The notes beneath the pieces are model-generated. The model ran no database searches. It was not told where the DNA came from and saw only the letters and a list, made by a program, of their open reading frames with translations. A stretch of DNA of 64,000 bases, from the NCBI RefSeq assembly GCF_034258515.1, contig NZ_CP139438.1:1488001-1552000 (forward strand), read 5' to 3'. This DNA comes from Pseudarthrobacter oxydans (lineage in GTDB: Bacteria; Actinomycetota; Actinomycetes; Actinomycetales; Micrococcaceae). The translations under genes were made by a program, and so were the position numbers. Shown one piece after another: positions 40,628 through 49,258 of this stretch. Each line of letters begins with the position of its first letter. The stretch's first letter is position 1.

Positions 40628-41743
40628 ATGACGGTTACCGTCACCCGAACCACCGTCCCCGAGCACGGAATTGTCCGCTATGCCTCCATTGGGGGGCTGG
40701 AACTTGAAGCCGGGGGATACCTCCCGGACGTCACGCTGGCCTACGAAACCTGGGGCACGCTCAACGCCGATGCCAGCAATGCCATCCTGATCGAGCACGC
40801 CCTGACCGGCAGCACCCACGTGACCCGCGGCGACACGGACGAAGAAGGCTGGTGGGAACAGCTGGCCGGTCCCGGCGCTCCCGTGGACACGGACAAGTTC
40901 TTCGTGGTGTCCGTCAATATCGTGGGCGGCTGCTACGGCTCCACGGGGCCGTCGTCGGCCGCCCCGGATGGAACCCCCTGGGGCTCCCGCTTCCCCCTGG
41001 TTACCCTGCGGGACAGTACGGTGGCGGAGGCCCGGCTGGCTGACCAGCTGGGCATCAACAGCTGGTTCGCGGTCCTGGGCGGATCCATGGGCGGCGCCCG
41101 CGCCCTTGAGTGGGCCGTGACCTACCCCGAGAGGGTGCAGCGCTGCGCCGTCATCTCGGTGGGCGCCGCGAGCACGGCAGAACAGATCGCCTTTGCGCAG
41201 GCCCAGACCCTGGCCATCCGGCAGGACCCCCACTTCAACGGCGGCGACTACTACGGCGGGCCCTGCCCCGAAGCCGGGCTGGCACTTGCCCGGCGCATCG
41301 CCCACATCACCTACCGGTCCGCCGCTGAACTGGAGGGCCGCTTCGGCCGGGAACCCCAGGCGCCGGAGTCGCCCCTGAAGGGCGAGGCGCTGGCCGCCCG
41401 CGGCCGTTACCAGGTGGAAAGCTACCTGGATCACCAGGGCAGCAAGCTCGTGAAGCGCTTCGACGCAAACAGCTATATCGCCCTCACCGAGGCGCTGATG
41501 AGCCATGACATCTGCCGGGACCGGGGGACCCTGACCGAGACCCTGGCGAGATCCACCGCCAGGTTCTTCGTGGCCGCCGTGGATTCGGACCGGCTGTATT
41601 TCCCGTCCCAGTCCCGCGAACTTGCCGCGGCCCTGCCGGGAGAAGTGGACGTGCATGTCATTGAGGCGCCGATCGGCCATGACGGCTTCCTGACGGAAAT
41701 AGGCCAGCTGGGCCATCAGCTTCGGGTGCACCTCTCGGCCTAA
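40628..41743 (+). CDS. metX: Homoserine O-acetyltransferase
   Basis: The 371-residue alpha/beta hydrolase-fold enzyme acetylates homoserine with acetyl-CoA, the first committed step to methionine in this route. Signatures are AYETWGTLNADASNAILI, the oxyanion/nucleophile stretch with Ser153 in LGGSMGGARALEWA, and the C-terminal catalytic His in APIGHDGFL. I chose the ATG at 40628 after AGAAGAGG; the frame is open upstream through the riboswitch but that is not coding. Its product feeds metY. Confidence 0.95.
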   Translation: MTVTVTRTTVPEHGIVRYASIGGLELEAGGYLPDVTLAYETWGTLNADASNAILIEHALTGSTHVTRGDTDEEGWWEQLAGPGAPVDTDKFFVVSVNIVGGCYGSTGPSSAAPDGTPWGSRFPLVTLRDSTVAEARLADQLGINSWFAVLGGSMGGARALEWAVTYPERVQRCAVISVGAASTAEQIAFAQAQTLAIRQDPHFNGGDYYGGPCPEAGLALARRIAHITYRSAAELEGRFGREPQAPESPLKGEALAARGRYQVESYLDHQGSKLVKRFDANSYIALTEALMSHDICRDRGTLTETLARSTARFFVAAVDSDRLYFPSQSRELAAALPGEVDVHVIEAPIGHDGFLTEIGQLGHQLRVHLSA

Positions 41744-41757
41744 GACCGCCCTCGCAG

Positions 41758-41794
41758 GCACACTTTTGTGCATTTATGCAGATAGCCTCTGCAT
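41758..41794 (+). promoter_or_regulatory. Small hairpin and palindrome between metX and the MHS transporter
   Basis: GCACA-CTTT-TGTGC (41758-41771) could be a weak metX terminator. ATGCAGA-TAGCC-TCTGCAT (41776-41794) is a perfect 7-bp palindrome about 130 bases before the transporter and is a candidate operator. The rest of the 180-base gap shows nothing else I can name. Confidence 0.4.
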
Positions 41795-41923
41795 GATTCG
41801 CCGTTGAGCTTGGCGTTCAGGCGGACCATACTCGTTGGGACCCGGCGGTTCGTGGCCAAAATCACACGTCTCCGCCACAGACTGTCCCAGTGGTGTCGAA
41901 GAAGACGCCGAAGGAGTTCATCA

Positions 41924-43306
41924 ATGAGTACGGAAAAGTCCGCCGCGCGGCGGCCCGAGGAAACCGACGTCAAGGCCACAGGCCTGAAGAAAGTCGTCAC
42001 GGCCTCCATGGCCGGCACCGTGGTTGAGTGGTACGAGTTCTTTCTCTACGCCTCCGCCGCCACGCTGGTGTTCGGCAAGATGTTCTTCCCCAACTCCGGA
42101 ACCGAGCTGGACGGCATCATCGCAGCCTTCGTCACCTACGCCGTCGGCTTCGTTGCCCGACCCATCGGCGGCATCGTCTTCGGCCACTTCGGCGACAAAT
42201 TCGGCCGCAAGCAGTTGCTGCAGCTGAGCATCATCCTGGTGGGTGTTGCCACCTTCCTCATGGGCTGCCTGCCGACCTTTGCGCAGATCGGCTACTGGGC
42301 ACCGGCGCTGCTGGTGTTCCTGCGCTTCGTCCAGGGCTTCGCTGTGGGCGGCGAATGGGGCGGAGCCGTGCTCCTCGTCGCCGAGCACAGCCCGAACAAG
42401 TCCCGCGGCTTCTGGTCAAGCTGGCCGCAGTCCGCTGTCCCCATGGGCAACCTGCTCGCCACCGCCGTGCTGTTCACCCTGTCCTCCACCCTCTCCCAGG
42501 AAGCCTTCCTCGGCTGGGGCTGGCGCGTAGCCTTCTGGCTCTCCGCAGTGATCGTGATCATCGGCTACTACATCCGCACCAAGGTCCAGGACGCTCCGAT
42601 CTTCCTCGAGGCCCGCAAGGAAGTCACGGTCGAGAACAAGGGCTACGGTGTTGCCGAAGTCTTCCGTCGGTACCCGCGCGGCGTCTTCACCGCCATGGGC
42701 CTGCGCTTCGCGGAGAACATCCTCTACTACCTTGTGGTCACGTTCTCCATCACCTACCTGAAGGTGGTTGTGCAGACGGACACCTCCCGTATCCTGCTCC
42801 TCCTCCTGGTGGCGCACTTCATCCACTTTTGCTCAGTCCCGCTGGTGGGCAAGATGTCCGATGCCCTGGGACGCCGCCCGGTGTACATGGCCGGTGCAAT
42901 CCTCGCCGGAACCTGGGGCTTCTTCGCGTTCCCCATGATGGACACCGGCAATGACATGGTTATCCTGGCGGCCATCACCATCGGCCTGCTGTTCCACGCC
43001 CTCATGTACGCCGGCCAGCCATCCATCATGGCGGAAATGTTCCCCACCCGGATGCGGTATTCGGGCGTTTCCCTGGGCTACCAGGTGACCTCCATCGTGG
43101 CCGGCTCGCTCGCGCCGATCATCGCCAGCTCCCTGCTGGGCAGCTTCAAGTCCTCCGTTCCTGTGGCGCTGTACCTGCTGGGCGCCTGCGTGGTAACCGC
43201 TATTTCCGTGTACTTCCTCAAGGAAACCCGCGGCATCTCGCTTCATGATGTCGACGCCGCCGACGCCCAGGGCACCGCCGACCTTCTGGCCGCCGCCAAG
43301 AAGTAG
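41924..43306 (+). CDS. MHS-family MFS transporter (metabolite:H+ symporter)
   Basis: The 460-residue protein has 12 predicted helices and the MFS signature loop in GHFGDKFGRKQLL. The start TMAGTVVEWYEFFLY-like SMAGTVVEWYEFFLYA is diagnostic for the MHS subgroup (shikimate, ketoglutarate, proline/betaine and related symporters). AAGGAG lies seven bases before the ATG at 41924; the frame extends upstream without support. Neighbouring dehydrogenase genes suggest an organic acid or alcohol-derived carboxylate as cargo. Confidence 0.9.
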   Translation: MSTEKSAARRPEETDVKATGLKKVVTASMAGTVVEWYEFFLYASAATLVFGKMFFPNSGTELDGIIAAFVTYAVGFVARPIGGIVFGHFGDKFGRKQLLQLSIILVGVATFLMGCLPTFAQIGYWAPALLVFLRFVQGFAVGGEWGGAVLLVAEHSPNKSRGFWSSWPQSAVPMGNLLATAVLFTLSSTLSQEAFLGWGWRVAFWLSAVIVIIGYYIRTKVQDAPIFLEARKEVTVENKGYGVAEVFRRYPRGVFTAMGLRFAENILYYLVVTFSITYLKVVVQTDTSRILLLLLVAHFIHFCSVPLVGKMSDALGRRPVYMAGAILAGTWGFFAFPMMDTGNDMVILAAITIGLLFHALMYAGQPSIMAEMFPTRMRYSGVSLGYQVTSIVAGSLAPIIASSLLGSFKSSVPVALYLLGACVVTAISVYFLKETRGISLHDVDAADAQGTADLLAAAKK

Positions 43307-43337
43307 GCACGGCCAAACGACAAACAGAGCAACCCGA

Positions 43338-43371
43338 CTGCCCGGACCTGCGGCCACGCAGGCCCGGGCAG
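43338..43371 (+). terminator. Hairpin after the MHS transporter gene
   Basis: CTGCCCGGACCTGCG (43338-43352) pairs with CGCAGGCCCGGGCAG (43357-43371) with one mismatch around a GCCA tetraloop. No clear T-run follows, so it may be an attenuating hairpin rather than a full stop. Confidence 0.6.
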
Positions 43372-43404
43372 CTGCCTGTCCACCAACATAAAGTCAGGAA
43401 CACC

Positions 43405-44523
43405 ATGCGAGCAGCAGTCCTCTATTCCACAGTTCCTCCTGGCACCAGCTATGCCGAAGCGCAGCCCCTGGTGGTGCAGGACCTCGACCGGCCCGAGCCC
43501 CGGGCCGGTGAATTGGGCGTCACCATCACCTACTCAAGCCTGTGCCACTCGGACCTGTCCGTGGTGGACGGATCCCGCGTCAGGCCGCTTCCCATGGCGT
43601 TGGGGCATGAGGCGGTGGGACGGGTTGCCACGGTTGGTGAGGGCGTCACGGACGTTTCCCCCGGCGACCATGTGGTCCTCGTCTTCGTCCCCAGCTGCGG
43701 TGCCTGCCGTGCCTGCCGGGCGGGGCGGCCCGCGCTCTGCCACCGGGCCGCCGAGGTCAACGGCTCCGGTGACCTTTTGCACGGCGAGGCGCTGCTGCGC
43801 ACGCCCGCGGGGGAGCGGATCAACCACCACCTGGGGGTTTCGGCTTTCGCCGATTACGCCGTGGTGGCGCGGGAGTCAGTGGTGGTCATCGCCGACGACG
43901 TCCCGGACACCGTGGCGGCGATGTTCGGTTGCGCCGTGCTCACCGGGATGGGAGCTGTCCTGAACACCGCGGCCGTCCAGCCGGGCCAGGCCGTGGCTGT
44001 TTTTGGCCTCGGAGCCGTGGGACTTTCGGCCGTCATGGCCGCGTCGCTCGCCGGAGCGTCCGCCGTGATCGCCATCGATCCCAACGCGGGCAAGCACGGG
44101 CTCGCCCTGAAATGCGGCGCAACCGCCGTGGGGACCCCCGACGACGCCCCTCGGCTGATTGCCGAAGCCACCGGTGACGGCGTGGACACCGCCGTCGAAG
44201 CCGTGGGATCAGCGCGGGTCATCGCATCGTGCCTGGAGCACGTGACGCGCGGCGGCGCCGTGGTCTCCGTAGGGCTGCCGCACCCCACCGCAGAATTGAC
44301 GGTACCCGCGCTCCAGTTCGCGGGGGCGGGCAAGCGGCTGCTCGGTTCCTACATGGGCGACGCCGTGCCCGGCCGGGACATTCCCCTGTACCTCGAGTAT
44401 TGGCGCGAGGGCAGGCTCCCCGTTGAGCTGCTGCACACCGACACCAGGCCACTGGCGGAGATCAACGAAGGCCTCGATGCGCTCGCCGCCGGGCAGGTGG
44501 TCAGGCGGCTTTTCCAGGCGTGA
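43405..44523 (+). CDS. Zinc-dependent alcohol dehydrogenase (MDR family)
   Basis: The 372-residue medium-chain dehydrogenase shows the catalytic zinc site (Cys in SSLCHSDLS, His in LGHEAVGRV), the four-Cys structural zinc lobe (CGACRACRAGRPALC) and the NAD-binding GLGAVGLSAVMAA. The closest recognised group is the class I/III-like ADHs used on aryl or short-chain alcohols. It sits downstream of an MHS transporter and near mmsBA, so it may oxidise an alcohol to the aldehyde handled there; this is inference. Confidence 0.88.
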   Translation: MRAAVLYSTVPPGTSYAEAQPLVVQDLDRPEPRAGELGVTITYSSLCHSDLSVVDGSRVRPLPMALGHEAVGRVATVGEGVTDVSPGDHVVLVFVPSCGACRACRAGRPALCHRAAEVNGSGDLLHGEALLRTPAGERINHHLGVSAFADYAVVARESVVVIADDVPDTVAAMFGCAVLTGMGAVLNTAAVQPGQAVAVFGLGAVGLSAVMAASLAGASAVIAIDPNAGKHGLALKCGATAVGTPDDAPRLIAEATGDGVDTAVEAVGSARVIASCLEHVTRGGAVVSVGLPHPTAELTVPALQFAGAGKRLLGSYMGDAVPGRDIPLYLEYWREGRLPVELLHTDTRPLAEINEGLDALAAGQVVRRLFQA

Positions 44524-44561
44524 GGCCGGCCTGGCTGCCTTCAGGCCAGACTGCCAACAGC

Positions 44562-45500
44562 CTAGGCTGCCAGCAGGTCCTGGCGTTCCGCCACCTCATG
44601 CTGAAGTGCACCGATCACGGCCTGCACCCGGGCGGACCGCAGCGATTCCGGCCGGGCCACCGCCCAGATGGGGACCTGGCGCTGGAACGCTTCGGGGAGC
44701 ACCGGAACGAACTCCGGGTTGTGCGCCACCATGAAGTTCGGAAGCAGCCCGATGCCTGCGCCGCGGCGCACCGCCTCAACCTGGGCAAAGATACTCGTGG
44801 CCTGGAAGCTGGACTTCGGCATCGGCAGCTGCGAGGACCGGTGGCCCAGTTCGGCAACCTGGAGGGCCGACTCGACGTAGGAGACGAAGCCGTGCTGCCC
44901 CACGCCGTCGGGCGTCTCCGGCAGGCCGCGCGCGGCCGCGTAGGCGGGGCTGGCGTAGAGCCTGAGGAAGTAGTTGGTCAGGAAGATGGCCTGGGCGTTG
45001 CTTACGTCGGTGCGGCCCACCACCACCTCCAGGTCCACACCGGAGCGGTTCTGGCTGACCTTGCGCGTGGCGCTCAGCATCTCCACATCCAGCATCGGGT
45101 GCCGCTGCTGGAGCCGGACCAGCGCTGGCGTGACGAATTCGGCGCCGAAACCGTCGGAGGTGCTGATGCGCACCATGCCGGACAGGGCATCCCGGTCCTG
45201 GCCCGTGACGGCGGCCAGCGACCCCAGTGTTTCCTCAATGGCTTCCGCCGCGGCGACGGCCGAAGCCCCGAGTTCCGTCAGCTCCCAGCCGTGCGGGCTG
45301 CGCTCCAGGGTCCGGCCGCCCAACTGCTTGTCCAGGGCGAGGATCCGGCGCGAGATGGTGGTGTGCGTAGTGCCCAGCGTTTCAGCGACGGCGTTGAAAC
45401 GCCCCAGCCGGGCTACGGTCAAGAGAATCAGGAGGTCGTCCGGACTTGGAAGCCGCGCCACCGCGTGCCTTTCGTTCGTGTGCATCAGTGCACATACCAT
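44562..45500 (-). CDS. LysR family transcriptional regulator
   Basis: The 312-residue protein has a LysR helix-turn-helix (DDLLILLTVARLGRFNAVAE, then TLGTTHTTISRRILALDKQL) and a substrate-binding domain. The exact start is uncertain: ATGs at 45500 and 45485 and a GTG about 30 bases further in are all in frame, and I chose 45500 because AAGGGG lies upstream. It is divergent from mmsB (100-base gap) and convergent with the alcohol dehydrogenase gene, so the mmsBA operon is its likely target. Confidence 0.85.
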   Translation of the reverse strand: MVCALMHTNERHAVARLPSPDDLLILLTVARLGRFNAVAETLGTTHTTISRRILALDKQLGGRTLERSPHGWELTELGASAVAAAEAIEETLGSLAAVTGQDRDALSGMVRISTSDGFGAEFVTPALVRLQQRHPMLDVEMLSATRKVSQNRSGVDLEVVVGRTDVSNAQAIFLTNYFLRLYASPAYAAARGLPETPDGVGQHGFVSYVESALQVAELGHRSSQLPMPKSSFQATSIFAQVEAVRRGAGIGLLPNFMVAHNPEFVPVLPEAFQRQVPIWAVARPESLRSARVQAVIGALQHEVAERQDLLAA

Positions 45501-45599
45501 CTGTGATTTTTCCCCTTGATTGCACTGTAGCAGGGTGTGATGGTGGACACGGACCTCCCGGCCGCCTTCGGCCGGATGCACAGCAAAGGAGCTTATGCC

Positions 45600-46502
45600 A
45601 TGGCAGTTGTCGGTTGGATCGGGTTGGGAAACATGGGCGGTTCCATGTCCGGAAACCTCGCAAAGGCGGGGCACGACGTTCGGGGGTTTGACCTCAACCC
45701 TGCGGCGCTTGCCGCAGCCGAGGCCGGCGGGGTGAAGCCGGTAGGGAGCATCGCCGAGGCCGTGGCCGGAGCGGACGTGGTGTTCACCATGCTTCCGAAG
45801 GGCGAGCACGCCAAGGCTGTCTACCTGGGCGGGGACGGGGTGCTGGCGCATGCCGACACCCGCACACTGCTGGTGGATTCCTCCACCATCGACATCGCCG
45901 CAGCGAAGGAACTGCACGACGCCGCTGCTGCCGCCGGCTTCCGCTTCGTGGACGCCCCTGTTTCGGGCGGGATGAGCGGCGCCAAGGCAGGGACGCTGAC
46001 CTTCATGGTGGGCGGTGAACCGGGCGCCGTGGCCGACGCGACCACCTACATCGGACCGATGGCCGCCAACATCATCCCTACCGGGGGAGCCACCACCGGC
46101 CAGGCGGCCAAGATCTGCAACAACCTGATGCTCCTGATCAACCTGGCCTCCACGGCCGAGGGAGCCGTCCTGGCGGACCGGCTCGGCCTGGACAAGAAGG
46201 TGTTCTGGGACATCGCCTCCGTTTCCTCAGGGGACAGCTGGGCCCTGAGGACCTGGTACCCCGTTCCCGGCGTGGTCCCCACCGCGGCCTCCAACAACGA
46301 TTTCGAACCGACGTTTACGGCCGAACTGGCGAACAAGGACATCGGCCTGGCCATCAGCGCTGCCGAGGACACCGGCACACCGCTCGAAATCGGCAAGCAC
46401 GTCCAGCAGCTGTACCAGCGCCTCATTGATGCGGGCGAGTCCGGCAAGGACTGCTCCATGATCATCAAGCTCGTTGACGGCTCACTGGATTCAACAAAGT
46501 AG
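45600..46502 (+). CDS. mmsB: 3-hydroxyisobutyrate dehydrogenase
   Basis: The 300-residue beta-hydroxyacid dehydrogenase has the Rossmann motif GWIGLGNMGGSMSGNLAKAG, the substrate-binding DAPVSGGMSGAKAGTL and the catalytic Lys in GQAAKICNNL. It oxidises 3-hydroxyisobutyrate (valine breakdown) to methylmalonate semialdehyde, or a similar hydroxy acid. The aldehyde dehydrogenase that takes the next step follows after 12 bases. AAAGGA lies eight bases before the ATG. Confidence 0.9.
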   Translation: MAVVGWIGLGNMGGSMSGNLAKAGHDVRGFDLNPAALAAAEAGGVKPVGSIAEAVAGADVVFTMLPKGEHAKAVYLGGDGVLAHADTRTLLVDSSTIDIAAAKELHDAAAAAGFRFVDAPVSGGMSGAKAGTLTFMVGGEPGAVADATTYIGPMAANIIPTGGATTGQAAKICNNLMLLINLASTAEGAVLADRLGLDKKVFWDIASVSSGDSWALRTWYPVPGVVPTAASNNDFEPTFTAELANKDIGLAISAAEDTGTPLEIGKHVQQLYQRLIDAGESGKDCSMIIKLVDGSLDSTK

Positions 46503-46514
46503 AAGAGAGACACC

Positions 46515-47999
46515 ATGCAGACCATCCCGCATTACATCAACGGCAGCCTCGTCACCGATGCCGAGCGCTTCGGCCCCGTCTTCAACCCCGCCACCGGAGA
46601 GCAGGACAAGCAGGTGGCCCTGGCCTCCGCGGCCCGGGTGGAGGAAGCCATTGCCGCCGCCAAAGCCGCGCTGCCGGCCTGGCGGGCAACGAGCCTCGCC
46701 AAGCGGACCAACATCTTCTTCCGCGTCCGCGAAATCCTGACCCAGCGGAAGCCTGAGCTGGCTGCCATCCTGACCAGCGAGCACGGCAAGGTACTCTCCG
46801 ACGCCGAAGGGGAGATCTCCCGCGGCCTCGAGAACATCGAGTTCGCCACCGGGCTGTCCCACATGCTCAAGGGCGAACGCTCAGAGCAGGTGTCCAGCGG
46901 CGTGGACGTCCACTCGGTCCGGCAGCCCGTGGGCGTCGTTGCCTGCATCACCCCGTTCAATTTCCCGGCCATGGTCCCGCTCTGGATGATCGGCAGCGCC
47001 TTGGCCTGCGGCAACACAGTGCTCCTGAAGCCCAGCGAAAAGGATCCGTCGTCAGCCGTGTTCATCGCGGAGGCCTTCGCGGCGGCGGGCCTGCCTGCCG
47101 GCGTGCTGAACGTGGTCCAGGGCGACAAGGAGGCGGTGGACGTCCTGCTCGAGCACCCGGACGTCAAAGCCGTCAGCTTCGTGGGATCAACGCCCATCGC
47201 GCAGTCGATCTACAAGCGCGCAGCGGACCATGGCAAGCGGGTCCAGGCCCTGGGCGGCGCCAAGAACCACATGGTGGTCCTGCCTGACGCTGACCTGGAC
47301 ATGGCGGCGGACGCGGCCATTTCGGCTGCCTACGGCTCCGCGGGTGAGCGCTGCATGGCGGTCAGCGTGCTCGTCGCCGTCGGCAATATCGCCGACGACC
47401 TCGTCGGGGCCATCAAAACCCGGATGGCCACCCTGAAGATCGGTCCGGGCACCGATCCTGCTTCGCAGATGGGCCCGCTGATCACTGCAGAACACCGCGA
47501 CAAAGTGGCGTCCTATGTGGCGGGCGCGGAAAACGAGGGCGCCACGGTGGTTGTTGACGGGCGCTCGCAGCAGTTCGATTCAAACGGGTTCTTCATCGGC
47601 GTCAGCCTGGTGGACCACGTGAAGCCGGGAATGAAGGTGTACGACGACGAAATCTTCGGCCCCGTCCTGTCCGTGGTCCGCGTGGACACCTACAGTGACG
47701 CAGTCCGCCTGGTCAACGACAACGAGTTCGGCAACGGGGTTGCCATCTTCACCCGCGACGGCGGCGCCGCGCGGCAATTCGAGTTCGACGTCGAGGCGGG
47801 CATGGTGGGCGTCAACGTGCCCATCCCGGTGCCGGTGGGCACTTTTTCCTTCGGCGGCTGGAAGAACTCGCTGTTCGGGGACACGCACATGTACGGGCCG
47901 GAGAGCATCCGGTTCTACACCAGGGGCAAAGTGGTCACCACACGGTGGCCGGACCCCGCAACGTCGGTGATTGACCTGGGCTTCCCGCAGGTGGACTGA
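46515..47999 (+). CDS. mmsA: Methylmalonate-semialdehyde dehydrogenase (CoA-acylating)
   Basis: The 494-residue aldehyde dehydrogenase converts methylmalonate or malonate semialdehyde plus CoA to propionyl- or acetyl-CoA. The MmsA subgroup is shown by ITPFNFPAMVPLWM, FVGSTPIAQSIYKRA and the catalytic Cys280 in GSAGERCMAVSV, together with its length. It closes the mmsBA operon; a palindromic element follows its stop by 20 bases. Confidence 0.94.
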   Translation: MQTIPHYINGSLVTDAERFGPVFNPATGEQDKQVALASAARVEEAIAAAKAALPAWRATSLAKRTNIFFRVREILTQRKPELAAILTSEHGKVLSDAEGEISRGLENIEFATGLSHMLKGERSEQVSSGVDVHSVRQPVGVVACITPFNFPAMVPLWMIGSALACGNTVLLKPSEKDPSSAVFIAEAFAAAGLPAGVLNVVQGDKEAVDVLLEHPDVKAVSFVGSTPIAQSIYKRAADHGKRVQALGGAKNHMVVLPDADLDMAADAAISAAYGSAGERCMAVSVLVAVGNIADDLVGAIKTRMATLKIGPGTDPASQMGPLITAEHRDKVASYVAGAENEGATVVVDGRSQQFDSNGFFIGVSLVDHVKPGMKVYDDEIFGPVLSVVRVDTYSDAVRLVNDNEFGNGVAIFTRDGGAARQFEFDVEAGMVGVNVPIPVPVGTFSFGGWKNSLFGDTHMYGPESIRFYTRGKVVTTRWPDPATSVIDLGFPQVD

Positions 48000-48019
48000 A
48001 ACCAGCGGCACCCCGTAAC

Positions 48020-48090
48020 AGCAACGCGGGGTCACTTCGCGCCCATCCGCTGCCGGATCTTGGGCCGGACGTGACCTCGCGTTGCTTTCC
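48020..48090. repeat. Palindromic repeat family B, copy 1 (terminator of mmsA)
   Basis: AGCAACGCGGGGTCAC (48020-48035) pairs with GTGACCTCGCGTTGCT (48071-48086) with one mismatch, and GCCCA/TGGGC pair inside. TTTCC follows. The left arm is identical to that of the copy at 48647. Confidence 0.75.
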
Positions 48091-48125
48091 GTTCAGTTAT
48101 CGGACCAGAACACCCGAGATCCGGC

Positions 48126-48462
48126 CTACACCAGTCCACCCGCTGCTTCACCCTCGTCGACTCCATGCCCCGCCAGCCCGGCGTAGTCGCCCGTACCGCC
48201 CTGCAGGCTAATGTGTCCGGAGTTCGTGGAGGTGCCATCGTCTGCAAAGGTGATGAAAACATGCTTCAAGGCATTGAACGTGCAGGTCCCGTCGTCGCAG
48301 GTGCAGGCGGTTTTGATCAGGATCACCAGTTTCCCGGATGTGCCATTATCGGCGGCAAACGCTTCTGGCGAATTCCGGAACGTCCGCCCGCGCGGATCCG
48401 GTGCCGAGGGCGATAGCTCCGATGGTTAGCACTGCGACGGCCAATCTCCTGACGGCGGCCAT
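48126..48462 (-). pseudogene. Frameshifted gene for a small secreted protein
   Basis: The reading starts with a good signal peptide (RRLAVAVLTIGAIALGTGSA, then RADVPEF) at the ATG at 48462, but that frame stops near 48348. One base over, the frame continues as FAADNGTSGKLVILIKTACT, then CDDGTCTFNALKHVF and GTGDYAGLAGHG, to the TAG at 48126. A single-base change near 48355-48365 is enough to join them, giving a secreted protein of about 110 residues. I do not recognise the family; the GTGDYAGLAGHG segment recalls small beta-barrel proteins. A sequencing error cannot be excluded. The remaining DNA from 48463 to 48646 shows no gene; it has only a 7-bp AGGGGGC/GCCCCCT hairpin at 48613-48641. Confidence 0.6.
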
Positions 48463-48646
48463 GCTCCACGACCTTTCGAACCTTGTGCTTTTGGAAGGAA
48501 TCCGGTTAGGGCATCCGTGCCGAATTCCGGGACGGATGCGGGCCCCAAAAACGGGGAACGGTCGCGTCAAGCTTCAGGGCCGAGACTTTAGGGCCCGGTA
48601 TCCGCCTGGGGGAGGGGGCTGTTCATAGAATTTGGCCCCCTGAAAG

Positions 48647-48717
48647 AGCAACGCGGGGTCACTTCATGCCCGACCGTAACGGGATATCGGGCATTAAGTG
48701 ACCCCGCGCTGCTTTTG
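48647..48717. repeat. Palindromic repeat family B, copy 2 (terminator for the SHOCT gene)
   Basis: The left arm AGCAACGCGGGGTCACTT (from 48647) pairs with AAGTGACCCCGCGCTGCT (ending 48713), with inner arms ATGCCCGA and TCGGGCAT, in one long nearly perfect hairpin ending in TTTT. It lies just after the stop of the minus-strand SHOCT gene; the strand on which it ends transcription is not certain. Confidence 0.78.
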
Positions 48718-48726
48718 CGGGAAGGA

Positions 48727-49245
48727 CTAGCCGTTCATGATTTCGCTGCGGCGGGTCATGTACTCCTCCATGGAAAGTTCCCCGTTGCTGTACTTTTCAT
48801 CCAGTTCGGCAAGCTTGCGGGCGCGGTAGCCCTGCGGGGCAGACGGCGGCGGGGGAGTTGCGGGTGCTGCGGGCTGCTGCGGGGCTTCAGCGTGGGGGGC
48901 CTGCCGGTCGTGGCCCGGGTGCGGCTGCCCGTACGGCGGAAACTGCTGGTCCATGGGCGGGACCGGCTGTACGGGCGGCAGGGGCTGGCCGGGCGGGAGC
49001 GGCGCGGGCCGGCCAAGCTGGCGGAATCCGCCGCTGAAGTAGTCCTGCTGGGTGAAGCCGTCCCGGGGCTGCTTGCTCTGCGGGCCGTTGGAGCCGGGAA
49101 AGATTCCGCCGCCCGGGAACTGCTCGGGGTACCGTCCGGAGAAGCTTTGGTCCTGGTTGCGGCGGGCCACGGACTTCCGGTACATCCGCATGGCCATCGG
49201 GATCAGGAATGACAAAATGATGATCCAGAAAAACAAGTTGCTCAC
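48727..49245 (-). CDS. Membrane-anchored SHOCT domain protein
   Basis: From the GTG at 49245 the product is 172 residues: one N-terminal membrane helix (LFFWIIILSFLIPMAMRM), a basic stretch, a long Gly/Pro/Gln-rich linker and a C-terminal SHOCT motif (RKLAELDEKYSNGELSMEEY). SHOCT is a short oligomerisation motif found at protein ends. The frame is open upstream to 49395, but that part lacks protein-like character and AGAGG precedes the GTG. Function unknown. Confidence 0.75.
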   Translation of the reverse strand: MSNLFFWIIILSFLIPMAMRMYRKSVARRNQDQSFSGRYPEQFPGGGIFPGSNGPQSKQPRDGFTQQDYFSGGFRQLGRPAPLPPGQPLPPVQPVPPMDQQFPPYGQPHPGHDRQAPHAEAPQQPAAPATPPPPSAPQGYRARKLAELDEKYSNGELSMEEYMTRRSEIMNG

Positions 49246-49258
49246 GGTGCCGTGCCTC

